64,000 nucleotides of DNA from Astrocystis sublimbata. Its lineage: Eukaryota > Ascomycota > Sordariomycetes > Xylariales > Xylariaceae. The stretch spans positions 124,001 through 188,000 of the forward strand of contig JAJNNY010000053.1 of the NCBI GenBank assembly GCA_022453515.1, read 5' to 3'. Positions 24,388 through 37,030 of the stretch are shown here, one piece after another (positions within the stretch are counted from its first letter, which is position 1; each line of letters starts with the position of its first letter). The notes below the pieces were generated by a model. That model did no database searches. It had not been told where the DNA came from and saw only the letters and a program-made list of their open reading frames with translations. Both the position numbers and the translations under genes were made by a program.

Positions 24388-26793
24388 TTAGAGACCCGGA
24401 ATGGCCGGCACCAGCCCCTGCGGCAGAAACGTAGACAACACATGATGATCAGGCTGGTGGTGGTGGTGACCGTAGTCCATATCCAGCGGCATCGCCTGCA
24501 TCTGCGCGTCCAGAAACGAGCAAGGGTCGAACCCCACCGTCGATGCTTCGAGGAACGGCGCGCTGGTACTGCTGCTGCTGCTCATACTGCTGCTCATGAG
24601 AGTATCGGCAGAGAGCATGGCGTCCCAGCCATTTGTGTATATGCTTGAGTTCGCGTTCGGCGACTGGTCTTTCGGTATGGGGCCCAGATACTCGTCCGCC
24701 ACGGCCTGGATATCCTCGGCAATCGTCTTGGAAAGCGGCCACGTCTCTCCGTGGAGCTTGAGGATTTGTATGATGGCGTTGAGCCGCTCGCGGAAGGCGA
24801 GTGAGTCGAGCCCGAGGAAGACGCATGCGTCTAGGTAGACGATGGCAACTCGGAGTAGACCAGGAGCCAACTAGATGATGCATCAGCGCACCGTTGTAGA
24901 AAAAAGTTCATTATATAGTACGTAATATGGCAAAGGGAAATGACAATTGGAGATCAACGTACTGTAGGTCTGAGACTTTTAACAGGGAAAGGAACACGAA
25001 ACAGATGGCACACGCTATTGGCAGCTTGTATATCAATCGAGTGGGGGTTCCAGCCGTATCGTTTCACGGCCTGTCCCTTGCGATCCGGCCCGCGATCGGG
25101 GCCTAAAGGAAAATATTCGCGTATGTTAAGACCGTTTCTGAAACTGGACTGCCGTAGTCGGATTCGTAGTCTGTTGGCAAAGTTCAGTAGCTGTTCACTC
25201 TTTGTCATGTTTGAAGTGTGCAATGTTTGGGCCTTACATATGTGCCGACGCCATAGCGCTGAATAGAACTTGATCGGGCTTCCCATCTGGATCAACTTTA
25301 CGAAGTAGTCTTCAGTTAGTGAGGTTCATTTTGGGAAGGATGGCAAGCGCAGAAGAAAGCCTTTTCTCACACAGCTGTGCGACGCAACTAGGGTAACTTA
25401 CCAACATCCATTTTCCACTGTGGAATCCGGCGCAGGAAATCGCAAATCCTCAAATCCGCCTGATTGATGAGTTCTGGTCTCTTCTCGTCTTCGGCATCGT
25501 CGTCGTTATTCAAAAATTCCAAGCCGGTCTCGATGCGGGACATCTCGATTTGGAAAGCTAAGGAGGAGAAGTCCGAATGGCCTAAATTGATATCTCTTTC
25601 GTACTGTCGAAGAGACATAGATAGTGGGATGTCCTGTGCAAATCATGTTAATTTGCTGGTGCCCTCAAACCCAAGAAATATAGCAGCCCTTTCTTTGCCT
25701 AGGAGATAGGGTTCCAGAGCCCAAGAAAACGTCAGCGAACAGAAGACTTACCCCTGTCTGGTACTCCCACTCTTCCGAGCACGGTATATCCGTGTCTGAT
25801 TCGACGTCGAAGGTATCAACTGCAAGCTCAGCCTCGTTGATCCGTGGTATGACACTCTTGGACTTGAGGAACCACCACGTGCGTCGACAGCTCTCCGCCC
25901 ATACCGGATCCGAGATGCGAGCCGCGAACGTCCTGCGATGCATGCCGAGCTCTACCGCCAGCTCCCGGCTTCGGTTGGCGAATCCAACATGATGGGTGAA
26001 TTTGCTCTCGCCAAACGCAATTATGGCCATGATGTTCAGGCCTTGCACGGAGTGGACCGTGAAAGGCAAGGGGCCGCAGGCTGCGGAATATGCGGTCTCC
26101 CGTAGATCGTTTAGTCGCGCGTGTCCGGCATACTTAGCACCACAGAAGTTGATGACGGAGAGTAGGAAATGATAGGGGCTAGGGTCCGTGCCGATGTACT
26201 TGAGAAATATTCTCTTCGGTGGCAGGATGGGATGGCTCAGGTGAAAGTGGTCGAAAAAGGCGCCGACAAGCGAGTCGTTCGTGAATGACGAGCTTGACGA
26301 GGTCCACCCGCCCGACAAATTCTTGGGGATGCTGAATAGAGCAATAGCTGCGGACTTGATTGCTTCATTTACGTGGTGCGTCGAAGGCACGGGTGGCATG
26401 TCCGAGATCAAACTCCGTTTCTTGGCATCTCGAATACCTCGTCTCGATTTTGCGTAGTAGCAAGGCTTCCCTTCGCCTATGCATCGAGCGCACGCTGGCT
26501 GTGTTGCGTCACATTTTACACTGCGGTGAGATGCTTAGCAACCGTCATCAAGCAGATGACTGAAATTGAGACAAGGTGCTCGTAGGAGGTCGTGAAGGTG
26601 GTCTATATAGGAATATACGAGATGTCGTTCTTGATGGGCTGGCTTACTGTTTGCTACGGCATTGAACGCATGCCACCGATACACGAATGCCTCCTTTCGA
26701 CCGGTTGCTTGTGTTGTTCGTGTCCGTCGTCTCGGACTCGGTCGGGCTCCAGCGGCTCGCGTCATCCACCTCTTTTCTCACGTCGGGGGCCAT
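24388..26793 (-). CDS. Zn(II)2Cys6 fungal transcription factor, six exons
   Basis: Exons on the minus strand are 26793-26648, 26520-25752, 25633-25402, 25295-25238, 25170-24963 and 24870-24388, giving 631 aa. The zinc cluster spans the first intron: Cys42, Cys45, Cys52, Cys59, Cys62 and Cys69, with spacing 2-6-6-2-6, followed by a basic linker. The middle region, including FFDHFHLSHPILPP and ELGMHRRTFA, is a fungal-specific regulatory domain. The C-terminus has Ser-rich, Gln/Met-rich and His-rich stretches typical of activation regions. The start is the first ATG of the exon carrying the first two cysteines. Exon 5 was located by phase matching: its donor GTACGT and an AG acceptor are the only pair that keeps the frame into the last exon. 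Target genes are unknown. Confidence 0.85.
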
Positions 26794-27769
26794 GTGGACA
26801 AGTCAGAGTCTGTTTCCAATCTCGCGAGGGACAAACAAAACATGGATATGTGGCGCGATAGTCCTACTCTAGACCATCTGTGTAATGTGAAATCTGAATA
26901 AGGGCTCTTATGACATGAAATTGGAATTAAGTATGATGAGATGAATAGATTGCACCCTATGTCATTAGTAGGGCTGCAGCGATCATACAGATATATGAGC
27001 TGATGGCGAGGGCTCCATCCTCCACTCGCTCTAGCAAGGATGTTTTCTGATGCAATGCAGATGCGGCGCTGCAGATGCGGCGTTCGGTAGCTTCGATGTT
27101 GATATGGATCGTTTGCAGGGGAATGAACCCCTCGTCACGACACAGACTGCCAAGAACAACGTCGTCAAGGGGGTTTGCATGTTTTTGGCATCAACGTCGC
27201 TCATTGCCCAGAAAACACCAAGCGAGGCCGTGAAAGTGCAGAGGAAACATAGCGAAAGAGGGTGCCTAGCCAAGTGCAAACAAAAGTACATGGGGCACAA
27301 CAGGGGATGTCTGATGGGCAAGGCGCTGCGAGGAGACAGGGCTCCGGTTTGGTAGTGACAAGGGGGGCTTACACCTCGACACTGACAACACAATCATAAG
27401 TCGAACCAGAGAGCGGTACCAGCCAGCCAATGAATGCAACCTCGCGGTGTTGGGTAGCTGCTGACATACTCCGTCCCCTCCCTGCATTCGTCTCACAGCA
27501 TACTCGCACCCAGAGGGCCAGACACCCAGACACCCAGACATGCCAGATTAGATAGGTAGGTAGGTTGACCCTCCCACCCAGGACTTAGCGCTCGCTGACA
27601 GTAATTTCCACGTACTATGCAACGCTGCGAGCGAGTGCGAGGGAGGAGCCAGACCGACCTCACAGACAACCCGCCCAGGCCGGTCCGCATCCGAGAATGC
27701 GAAGATGCGATGCCGCGATAGTTAATCCAGCGGGGCAATGGGACTATGCGGACGACCATGGAAAGCTTG

Positions 27770-27789
27770 AAGGTTCAACCCTGAACCTT
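27770..27789. repeat. Hairpin AAGGTTCA / TGAACCTT next to a TATA string
   Basis: An exact 8-base stem with a 4-base loop, immediately followed by TTTATATATAG at 27787-27797. The pairing is perfect, and the neighbouring TATA-like sequence suggests a promoter element for an unrecognised transcript. Confidence 0.6.
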
Positions 27790-28772
27790 TATATATAGAC
27801 GATCTGGAGCGCGCGAATCGCAACAATTACCGGAATCCAACCTGGCGCATGTTCGTATATCGTGGACATGTGCCATTATAGGCAGTTCGTTGCCACGAGT
27901 TGGAGGTTACTCATCATCCAATAACACTAACACTGACTGTTCATGACTCTAGAGTTAGTTCATCTTCAACATTGTTTCGAAATACGCGATCACCAGGATC
28001 ACGAGTCATGAACAAAAGCCTGGAATCTGGATGCCTGGCGAGCTGGGCTCGGCCTGGGGGCCATAAGGCATAGTGTCGCCCGTCGGTGTGGGGAGATTTG
28101 TGGGAAGCTAGATCAACCCGCAAGCAAGCTCGGCACAGTTCTATAAAAAAACCAACCCAATGGTGATTGGACCGGTAACGACAATGGAAGAATGTCGATT
28201 TCCTCTAACAACTCAGGTGGCACTTAAGTAGTTCAGGAGGTGAATGGCGCTCCTAGGCGATCCGTAAATGTACCTTATAACACGTCGAGATAAACCAAAT
28301 TCATGGGACACCAAGCAACTGAACCTCCAGCAACGTGGTGAACGTGACGAACGTGGCAAGCGTGTCCTCAGCATGAGTTAAGCCTATCAAGGCATATATG
28401 GAGAGGTGTGGCTGATAGGGCTTATTTTTTTTTGTTTCTGTGGCTGGTGATGTGGGCCTTCCGTGCCACCTTGGCACATTGAAGATGGCCGACAAATATG
28501 CCTGATATAGAACAGAAACTCCCTCGTCGGTGAGAAGGATTTCTGCTTTGAGTAATCCGCATAGGAGTCCGGGAGTCCGTAAGTCCGGAGTTCAGATATT
28601 CTGTTTCGTTTCTGGTTTGGTGAGTGTAACTGGGCGAAGCTGGGGAACGGCAGCCCTTGAGAACATGAGCTAGGGCCAAGAGAAGATCGGCATATGCCGC
28701 TATGTACCTGGCGAGCTGGCCCGCCTGGCTTAGCTTAGGTAAGCAATGCACAAAACCCTGAGCAGATGGAGG

Positions 28773-28782
28773 TACCTAGGTA
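28773..28782. repeat. Palindrome TACCTAGGTA
   Basis: A perfect 10-base palindrome within GGTACCTAGGTAGGTAC, about 490 bases upstream of PEX2. It is of the same type as motifs at 10269 and 21791. Confidence 0.65.
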
Positions 28783-29267
28783 GGTACATATCGCGTCCTG
28801 TACCGAACCTCGGCCAATGCACCCACTCGGCATTGCCGTCGCATATGCACTGCTGCTGCTGAATACAGCATCATCGTACCGCAACGCAATCACCAATCGC
28901 GAATCATCATCAACCATCACAGCGCCAATACACCAACACACCAACACACCAACTAACGTGTGTTCGAACTCCGAATCGATCAAATTGACTGCAACGTAAT
29001 AAGCCGCTTTTATTAACGCCAAACATCGGTCAGTTAACGTTAACAGTCGGTCGCGTTGCATGCCCCCTCACGGTCTCGCTGCCGTGTAGGATTCAGACAC
29101 CGAAATCAAGACCTCGCCCAAGCCGGGGCTTCTTCCGGAGCCCAAACTTACATATTGTAGGTAGCTAGCTACAAGCTCCAATATGAGGATATAACACGCC
29201 ATCTGGAGCAATACCCAACGATACCCACCGTCCCTCCCGTCCATCGATCCGTTTGTCGACCCCCCGT

Positions 29268-30686
29268 ATGAGCGCCTCCAGCTTCGCCCAGGCCCAGCAG
29301 CGCCTGGCTGCGCGGCGAGAGGCCCGCGAGCGAGAGGCTCAAGCACACATCGCCGCCCAGCGCGACGCCTCACGCGCCTGGGCAGAGGTCGCCCGCCTCC
29401 CTTTCCCCTTCGACCGCTTTGGCTCAGCCTCCCTATCAACATGGGAGCTAGTCTCGTCACGAGAGGGCACCAGGCCCGCCTTTCGAGTCGGGCAGGTCGA
29501 TGCCGAACTATTAGATGAGGATCTGGTACAACAACTACGCGACCAGGTGGGCGAGGCCCTGAAATACCTAGGCGCCAACCTGCGCGACGACTGGTCCGCC
29601 GAGATCCTCCTCGCGCTGCGGGCCATCCTATTCAAGCTCACAGTCTGGGACCACGACGCCACGTACGGCGCCGCGCTGCAGAACCTCAAATACACCGACG
29701 CGCGCCGCGACGGCCCCGTGCTGACGCCTCCGAGCCGGTGGCAGAAGAGCCTGTACGGTCTGATGACGGTGGCCGGGAAGTACGGCTGGACAAAGTGGGA
29801 GAACTGGCTGCTGGACCAGGACAACGGGTACGACGCGCCCTCGCCGCTGATCCGGCGGCTATCGGACCTGACGACGCGCCTCACGACGGTGCACTCGATG
29901 GCCGCCTTCGCCTCCTTCCTCGTGTTCCTGCTGCACGGCAGATACCGCACCCTGCTGGACCGCGTGCTCCGGATGCGCCTGGCGCCCCCCACCAGCCAGG
30001 TCAACCGCGAGGTCTCCTTCGAGTACCTCAACCGCCAGCTCGTCTGGCATGCCTTTACCGAGTTCCTGCTGTTCGTCCTACCCCTCGTCGGCATCAACCG
30101 CTGGCGTCGCTGGCTGAGCCGCACCTGGCGAAAGACCAAGGAGCTCATCCATGTCGATTCCGACAGCGACGCAGCCGACAAGAAGGGCGAGCTGGCCTTC
30201 CTGCCCGAACGCACTTGTGGGATCTGCTACCAGGACCAGAATAGTGCCGTCTCCGAGACGGACGTCATGGCTGCTGCGGCCGCCTCGAGTGGCGTGGTCG
30301 GGTCGGCGCAGACGGATATCACGAACCCGTACGAGACGATACCTTGCGGATGCATCTACTGCTTCGTATGCCTAGCCACAAGGCTCGAACGAGAGGAGGG
30401 CGAGGGATGGGCATGCCTACGCTGCGGCGAACTAGTCAAAGAATGCAAACCCTGGAGCGGCGATGTCCTGGAACCTGCACAGCCCAAGGCTGCTTCTCCC
30501 AATACTAAGCATGTCGGGTTTGCCGACGATCAAGACGTCAGCGCGCATCCGGACGAAGAGGGCGTCGCCGATCCCTCGCATTCACATACGGATCCCGATG
30601 ACAACGCAAATGACAGCTCGCAAAGCACGGATTCGGAAATCTACGAAGAGGAAGAAGCCGGAGTCGAGGACGACTTTGAAGAATGA
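29268..30686 (+). CDS. PEX2: Peroxisome biogenesis factor 2 (RING ubiquitin ligase)
   Basis: PEX2 is one of three RING peroxins in the peroxisomal membrane that ubiquitinate the import receptor PEX5 for recycling. This is a single exon of 472 aa from the ATG at 29268. An N-terminal Ala/Arg/Glu-rich helix is followed by the Pex2/Pex12 domain with membrane segments (for example near 205-225 and 265-285). The RING cysteines are Cys317, Cys320, Cys360, Cys362, Cys365, Cys368, Cys383 and Cys386, with a long Ala/Ser-rich loop between the second and third. The C-terminal 85 residues are acidic and disordered. An in-frame TTG lies 15 bases upstream, but ATG 29268 is the proper start. Length fits ascomycete PEX2. 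Confidence 0.92.
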   Translation: MSASSFAQAQQRLAARREAREREAQAHIAAQRDASRAWAEVARLPFPFDRFGSASLSTWELVSSREGTRPAFRVGQVDAELLDEDLVQQLRDQVGEALKYLGANLRDDWSAEILLALRAILFKLTVWDHDATYGAALQNLKYTDARRDGPVLTPPSRWQKSLYGLMTVAGKYGWTKWENWLLDQDNGYDAPSPLIRRLSDLTTRLTTVHSMAAFASFLVFLLHGRYRTLLDRVLRMRLAPPTSQVNREVSFEYLNRQLVWHAFTEFLLFVLPLVGINRWRRWLSRTWRKTKELIHVDSDSDAADKKGELAFLPERTCGICYQDQNSAVSETDVMAAAAASSGVVGSAQTDITNPYETIPCGCIYCFVCLATRLEREEGEGWACLRCGELVKECKPWSGDVLEPAQPKAASPNTKHVGFADDQDVSAHPDEEGVADPSHSHTDPDDNANDSSQSTDSEIYEEEEAGVEDDFEE

Positions 30687-32531
30687 TCCAGGGCCTATGG
30701 CCTACGTCTAGCCACTTCGAATCGATCTACTACGAACTACACAACGGCATTCGCGCATATTACGGAGAAAAGCATGTTGAATTTTTTTGGGCAGAGGTCT
30801 ATCTGCCTGTGGATATTCATCGGCGACTGACTACGTCGGTCGCAAGGGCATATATCTCAACTGCTCGTGTTGGACCTCGCCTCCCACCCAATGCCCGCCT
30901 CCTCGCATCCTCATACTACACTACCTACACTGCTCGCCTATAAAACCCCATTCCAAGGCGAACACGGGCGGGGGATAGATGGCCGTCGATCCACAACACG
31001 AGTTCCAGCACAACACAACACGAAAGTGATCGGCACTGGAAAGAGAGGCTTGTCCGACACAGCCACTCACTCAAGTAGGTCGCCGATCAACCACAAACAA
31101 ACAAACAAATACGACGCATAAATTATGCGCTTCGGGGGCGAGGGGACAATCAAGCAGAAGCTCTTCCTGTCTTGGTAAAACAATGTTGCCACAAACAACA
31201 TCGTATTGCGATCTGGTTGTCTGAATCGAGACTACTTACTTACTTGCTCTCGATCACATAACAATAACGACAATAGACAGTATGGACTCACTCACCCACC
31301 AAACACCAACCAACTCATTGGCCAGCTAGTCGGGAGCACCATGGATGGCGTCGAGGGATTTCGATGGTGGTAATTTCTCTCACACATCTATCTCTCTGGC
31401 CGCATGTCTGACCTACCTACCTACCTATGCATAGCATACATATATCTATCCATTGCTCATCTTGTACATACCTACCTAATCAATCAATTCAATCAAAAAG
31501 TCAATCAAAAAGTCAACATCAACATCAACAGCATCGCTGCAATACTGTTTGTACATATATCTTATCTTGACAAGTCGATATCTATACCATTTGTGTTTGC
31601 CAATTTGCCATCAATATGATATGACATGATGTTTATAAGCAAGTGATAATTATATCGAAACATAAGTTTCTTCCAGCAGTTCAGAACTACCACAATGACT
31701 AAAACTACATTATATCTCGTTCCATTCCATTTCATTCCAAGCCACCTAGATAATTGCCGTTCGCGAGAACTCGAGGCACACAAGCCTCTTCACTCACTCA
31801 CTCGTGGTCCGTACATCAGAACAGATGATACATAACATCATCACATGAAAAGACAGACATCGGAGCAAACCCAACCAGATGACTGATTCCCTTATCCCCT
31901 TAGGATCTCAAAATCTTAATTGCTCTAGGTAGAGAACACAATCTAGTCTAGCTCTCCACATACATACACTAGGTACTTACTTAGGTTGCCTGCAAAGCGT
32001 AATGTACGCACGCACGCAGTTGCATCCATCCATCAATCATGGAACCAAGCAACCCTCACGCGCAGTATGTACTGTATGTATGCAGTGACTGACTGACTGG
32101 CTGACCTATGCACATCGTGTACGCCAAACATGAATCATCTCATCGCGCCTAAACGACCTCGGCAAAGCAAAGCAAAGCAACTGTATCTCGTCAATACGCC
32201 TTGTAAATGCAACACAGCACGACACGACACCACAGGCCAGAACTAGACTTTTCTCGCATCGATACCTAACCGACCAACCAATCAACCCCGTAGCAAACAA
32301 GCATACATGCGACGAGGCTCTGTTCTTCTATTCAACTGCAACGGAACACGTAATTATTATTCCAGACCCAGGAGAAAGAACCGAACCAAATGTAATCTGC
32401 ACGCACGTATGTATGTCCGAATATCCATATTCGTGCCTCATGTATTCATATCCATCCATTCATGCTCGTTCACAGTAATTATCGCCTTCCTTGGCCGACA
32501 GATAATAAACTCGTCGCGTTAAGTCTATGGA
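30687..32531. other. Intergenic region between convergent PEX2 and KAP120
   Basis: Contains two 3' flanks. The sequence is rich in simple CTAC/CATA and ACTG repeats (for example CTACCTACCTACC near 31412 and GACTGACTGACTGG near 32087). No frame has domain or splice support. Confidence 0.5.
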
Positions 32532-35500
32532 TCAAGCAGTGTGTTCGATGTCCTGAAACGCCTTCATAACGTCCTGATCCACGTTCCCCAAGGCTTCCTG
32601 GAACGTCTGCTCGCCCACGATCTGCGCGAGGCCCTGCAGTTTTTCCTTCACAAAGGCGTGCGACGCGACGTTCCTAACGGGGTCCGTGGTAAAGAGCTCG
32701 CGCTCCACGATGTCCTTGGGGGTATCCCACTCCGTAGTCGGTAACCTTTCTAGGTTGCAGAGCCAATCGTTGCCGGGACTCTCCCGGTCCCAAGATACAT
32801 GAATGGCACTTGTCCATGCAGATAGGTAGTCTTGCAATTTCCGTAGAACAAGGCCTGCCATGGGCTGGGGAAGCTCGAGCAGACGTGTGATGCCGAGGAG
32901 ATTTACTTTGACTAGATCCGGTTCCGCAGTATTGTCGAAATTCGCGAACCATTCGCTACTTAGCCATTCCCATACGCTATCGATGGCTCCTACAGCTTCG
33001 AGCATGGCCACAAACGTCGAGGGATCTATGGCAGCGATACGAGAGAGTATGCCAAAATAGCTTGTCAAATGGTAGGGAGAAAGGCGGCTCCTCTTCTTTT
33101 TAGGTCCCGTCGTTTGGTTCGCTTCGTAGGAATCATGGATTCCTTCGAGAATACTCTTAAAGAACCCGGTGTCCATCATATCACGCATCAACAGTTGGAA
33201 GACTTGGTCTCCACCGAGCTTGTGGGCCAAACGAAGAGTCACGTCAATATGCTTGCTTGATGTGCTAACTTGTTCGACGCTCTTTGCTTCCAGGGATGCC
33301 GCTAGCGCTTTCAACAGAGGTTGGCGATGATCACTGAGCATAGCCTGGGGCGCTAGGAGTATGTAACAGCTGACGATCGATATACATGTACTCGCCGTCT
33401 CCTTTTGATCAGCAAGTTGTTGAATGGCCACATTGGCGAGTTCAAGAAGGCCTGAAGACAAGGGGGCTGGGCTTTGCTGCAAAATGTTCAACCAAAGCTC
33501 CAACGCCTCTTCGGCCAGGTAGGTATAGGCTTCTGTGCCCTCTTGTGTGGCTTCGCTTATTAGCGGTAGCACTAAAGAATGATAACGTTGAGAATCAGTT
33601 TTCATGGCAACAGTGAGACTCAGCAAGATGGATAGAACCGCCTGCTTCATCATAAGACCCAAGTCGCCCGCCGAGCTCCATATCCCAGGCAGTGCATTTA
33701 TGACAAGGTCGCTATGTTGGTTTATACTGTTGTCCATGCGTTCAATTAGATTCCGTAGAGTCTCGATGATGGCTAGTTTTGTCTCGTCAACCTCTAGGTT
33801 TTGCACCAGGTCAATGAGTTCTTTGAGTACGATGGGTGCATGTGGAGCGAACAACTTTTCGTCAAACCCGAATTCAGATACCACAGCCTTGAAGTGCCTT
33901 GCAGCGGTGATACGAACAACGATATCATTATGCGGGTCAGAAGAGTTGAGGAAGTGTCTGAAGATCTCGTAAACCATCGGACGTGTCTCATCTGGGAGTC
34001 TCACTGGCACCCACTGACCCAGGAGGATAGCGATTCGCCGCCGGAGGATCTGACACATAGGACCTGTCTGCCCTGCATCTGTTGCGACAACTGAGCTCAA
34101 TGCAGCACCGAAATTAAAGTTGGCATATATCAAAGCGGCCGACAAGCCCATGGTCGTGTAGATAGCCTCCTTGGCAGTAATGCTGAGTTGTGGATCTTGA
34201 GCTGTTGCAAAGTATGCCAGTAGCGGTTCTTGTAGCAGATGCTTGTAATGCGTCAGAAGATCCAAGAACAGCCTCTCGGCACACGGTCGGACCTCCCACT
34301 CGTATGCATTCCCGTTGCTGTCTTCTCGTTGCTCCCATTCCTCGGGATCTTCTTCCCAGGCATCCATGTCCGCTTTGCGAAACACCAAAAGGCGGGTAAT
34401 AATAACTTGCGCCATCTCAGCTATGAAGTCATCTGGGAAGAGCTGTGGCTTGATATCTGCGATAGCTTGCTGTTGTTCTGCAGCGTCTTCTTTGGAACGG
34501 TACTTGATGGATTGAACAGGACGGTGCGCCATCTGAATGCATGCTCTCAGGAGCAGCAGGCCTTTCAGAGCGAGTTTCTCAAGCAGGGGGCCCTCAGCTC
34601 GAGACTTAGTCGCACCTGAGGAGCCAGCCTGGCGAATGCCTTCTGATTGGTCGAATACCAACGAAAATTCAGCAACCAGCTTCCAATATGAGTGGGTAAG
34701 TTCCGCAGAGTTGGGGAGGGCAGCAAAACTGGCCGGGTGGGAATGCGCCATGTCAATGTGCAGCTTCGTGAACTGGAGCAGATGCTTCCCCAGGGCTGGA
34801 TATTTCTCGTTGACCATGTTGAGCAACTGCCCAAGCTGCGACTGGGAGAAGGCCCAGACCTGGCGAACAACTTCCTCTCGATGGGGAAATCGATAACCGA
34901 CAACCATAAGGCGGCGGAGGGTTCTGAATGCCGTGAGACTATTGCCCATTGCAGCCATGGCACTTTGCTCATCTCCCTGACCATGGCTCAGGTAGTTCAG
35001 CCATAGTGCCGTCTTTGCCTCATAGATCTCTCCCAGGACTTGCACGAGCTCAGGGGTAGCAGCCTGCAAAGCTTGCTGGGACTTTAAGAGGCGTGCAGTT
35101 CCCAGCTCTTTCACAATCCGCAGTAGTATCAGGAGGGCACCGGCAAGCTGCTGGTCGTTGTCTCGCATGGCTCGAATCTCGGTGATGAGGTTCTCTAGCG
35201 CGTCGGGCCAGGCTAGAGGAAAATCGATACGCACAATTTTGGAGACAACGAGTGCGTTGTGTGAAGCGAGCTGGGAATCGGGCTCTTCGATGGAGCCACG
35301 GAATAGGTTGGAGCGGATGCGTGCCTTCTCTGGGGGCTGGATAGCGTTCTTAACGGTATGAAGCCGCCAGCAACTGTCAATGCCGTTCTTGAGCTGAATG
35401 ATAGCAAGGAAGCGAATCTCGCGAGGAAGGGTGTTATCGAGGAAGGCATCCTGTGGTCAGATCTTTTAGCTCACAAGGTATCCTCAAGGCAAAAAGGGCG

Positions 35501-35754
35501 AGGTTTGGTTGCATAAGCTTTATGGCTGGGCAGAGGATAGGACGATTATCTGGGTAGATAGCAGCAGAAACAAACGAGGGACGCACCTGTAGGATAGGAT
35601 AAAACTCGGGATAGCTCTGCCAGAAGTTCAATTGCTCAACGGCAGCCTGACGTTTATGGTGATCTTGGGAGCTTGAAGCGGACTGCAGAGCACGGCATAG
35701 CTCGACACGGTTGAGAGGGCTGGCGGCGCCAGGCACCTCGATGCTGAAGTTCAT
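32532..35754 (-). CDS. KAP120: Importin-beta family nuclear transport receptor (Kap120 / importin-11 type)
   Basis: This karyopherin carries cargo through nuclear pores; yeast Kap120 imports ribosome-biogenesis and other factors. Exon 1 is 35754-35587 and exon 2 is 35450-32532, giving 1028 aa, nearly the yeast length (1032). The importin-beta N-terminal domain spans roughly residues 35-110 and is split by the intron; it has the EQLNFWQSYPEFYPILQ helix pair and the FLAIIQLKNGIDSCWR stretch. The rest is continuous HEAT-type helical repeat. An acidic insert with EEDPEEWEQREDSNGN lies in the middle, as in other importin-11 proteins. No truncation is visible. Its promoter side carries a GTTGTG repeat tract. 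Confidence 0.92.
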
Positions 35755-37030
35755 CTTGGGTATTGGTAGGTATAGCTTGTAAAGTCCTCGGATTCGGGGG
35801 GGTTGGGGTGTTAATGATCGGGCGAGGAGATGCACGATCTCATCATGAGGTCACGGTTTGGGTGGCATGGGACGTCGCAGCTGTTGTATGTTGTGGTTGT
35901 GATGGTGGTTGTGGTTGTGGTAGTGGTCAAGATTGTGGTTGTGGTTGGGTGCAAGTGCGATTAATTGATTGAGCTGTGCACATGGGTGCTGTTCCAAGGT
36001 TGGTGGGGTTACGTACAGCATCTGCCTCCAAAAGGCGGGGTGCGACGTACCTGCTCTCGTTACCGCCCGTTACTGACCAACACATAACTTGCAACCTAAT
36101 GTATCTTGATATCAAGTACCTAGTATGGTTCAACCAAATCTGAACACATAGATAGGCACATCGTCTTCATCGGTAGGGCCCTTCAAACAATAGTCCAAAG
36201 CCAAGAGCAAGACAAGAATAAGACAAAGAACTCTGGCAAAAGAGACTGCCTAGGTACTTAATGCAAGGTGATCAGCTTACAACTTCACATGATCAATCAC
36301 AAAAGGATGGAATGTAATCAGTCACAAAATTACGAACTTGGAGGCGACAAAGATTGCAAATAATGAGAATAAATATGCTAGGTCAATTCGGCGCTTGGCA
36401 AGGACACACATATCGGAACAATACCATATGAGACGAACGTATATCTATTAGCTATTATTACTGGATGAAGCCGGCCAGCGGTACCATAGGGGTACAGCAG
36501 CAGCACAGCACACAGCAGGCAGAGGAGAATTTTCCAGACATTGTGGTGCTACACCCAAGTCTCAACAACTCTCCAGAGTTGGTTCAGCTTTACAGCTTGT
36601 TTTTATGGAATTTTGTGGCTCGAGCGATCGAAATCCGATCGTCGACAAAGATTGCTTTCAGGGTATACTGGGTATCAGTAGAAGTAGGAAATGTTCAGTC
36701 GAAACCGGAGGCGTGTCTCGGTGCTTCGTCAGACGAAGCATGCAAAAATCAAAAACCGAGCAAAAAATCAATGTCATATGCTTCTCTCCTATCATAGCCC
36801 AGTCCCATGCTTCGCCCGTGGTTGCCACGTGAAAGAAGGGGTTGTCGAACCAGTATAGCGAGATGCGGGGTATCAGCTCAGTACCAATCTTGGTAGGGTA
36901 TCTTGAAATGCAGATTCCGTCTCCGACCAATCCCAGCAATATGGTGTATCTCTTTTAATGAAAATCATAAAGTGCCACGACGGCGAGTCGATGGTCACGC
37001 GTGGCGCATGCGCCTTGGGCGGCTCGCATT
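35755..37030. other. Intergenic region upstream of KAP120 and downstream of the Meu6-like gene
   Basis: The first 200 bases are the KAP120 leader and promoter, with a (GTTGTG)n-like tract. The remainder is the 3' flank of the Meu6-like gene. The short + frame at 36465-36797 has no support. Confidence 0.5.
35880..35948. repeat. GTTGTG-type degenerate hexanucleotide tract
   Basis: Units of GTTGTG/GTTGTA/GTGGTT repeat over about 70 bases, 130-190 bases upstream of the KAP120 start. On the KAP120 sense strand this is a CAACCACAA-rich leader or promoter element. Confidence 0.6.

Larger units (their letters stand above)
26794..29267. other. 2.5 kb divergent intergenic region (regulator / PEX2)
   Basis: Holds the promoters of the regulator on the left and of PEX2 on the right. 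A perfect hairpin with an adjacent TATATATA string lies at 27770-27798, and a TACCTAGGTA palindrome at 28773-28782. No convincing coding frame is present. Confidence 0.5.
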
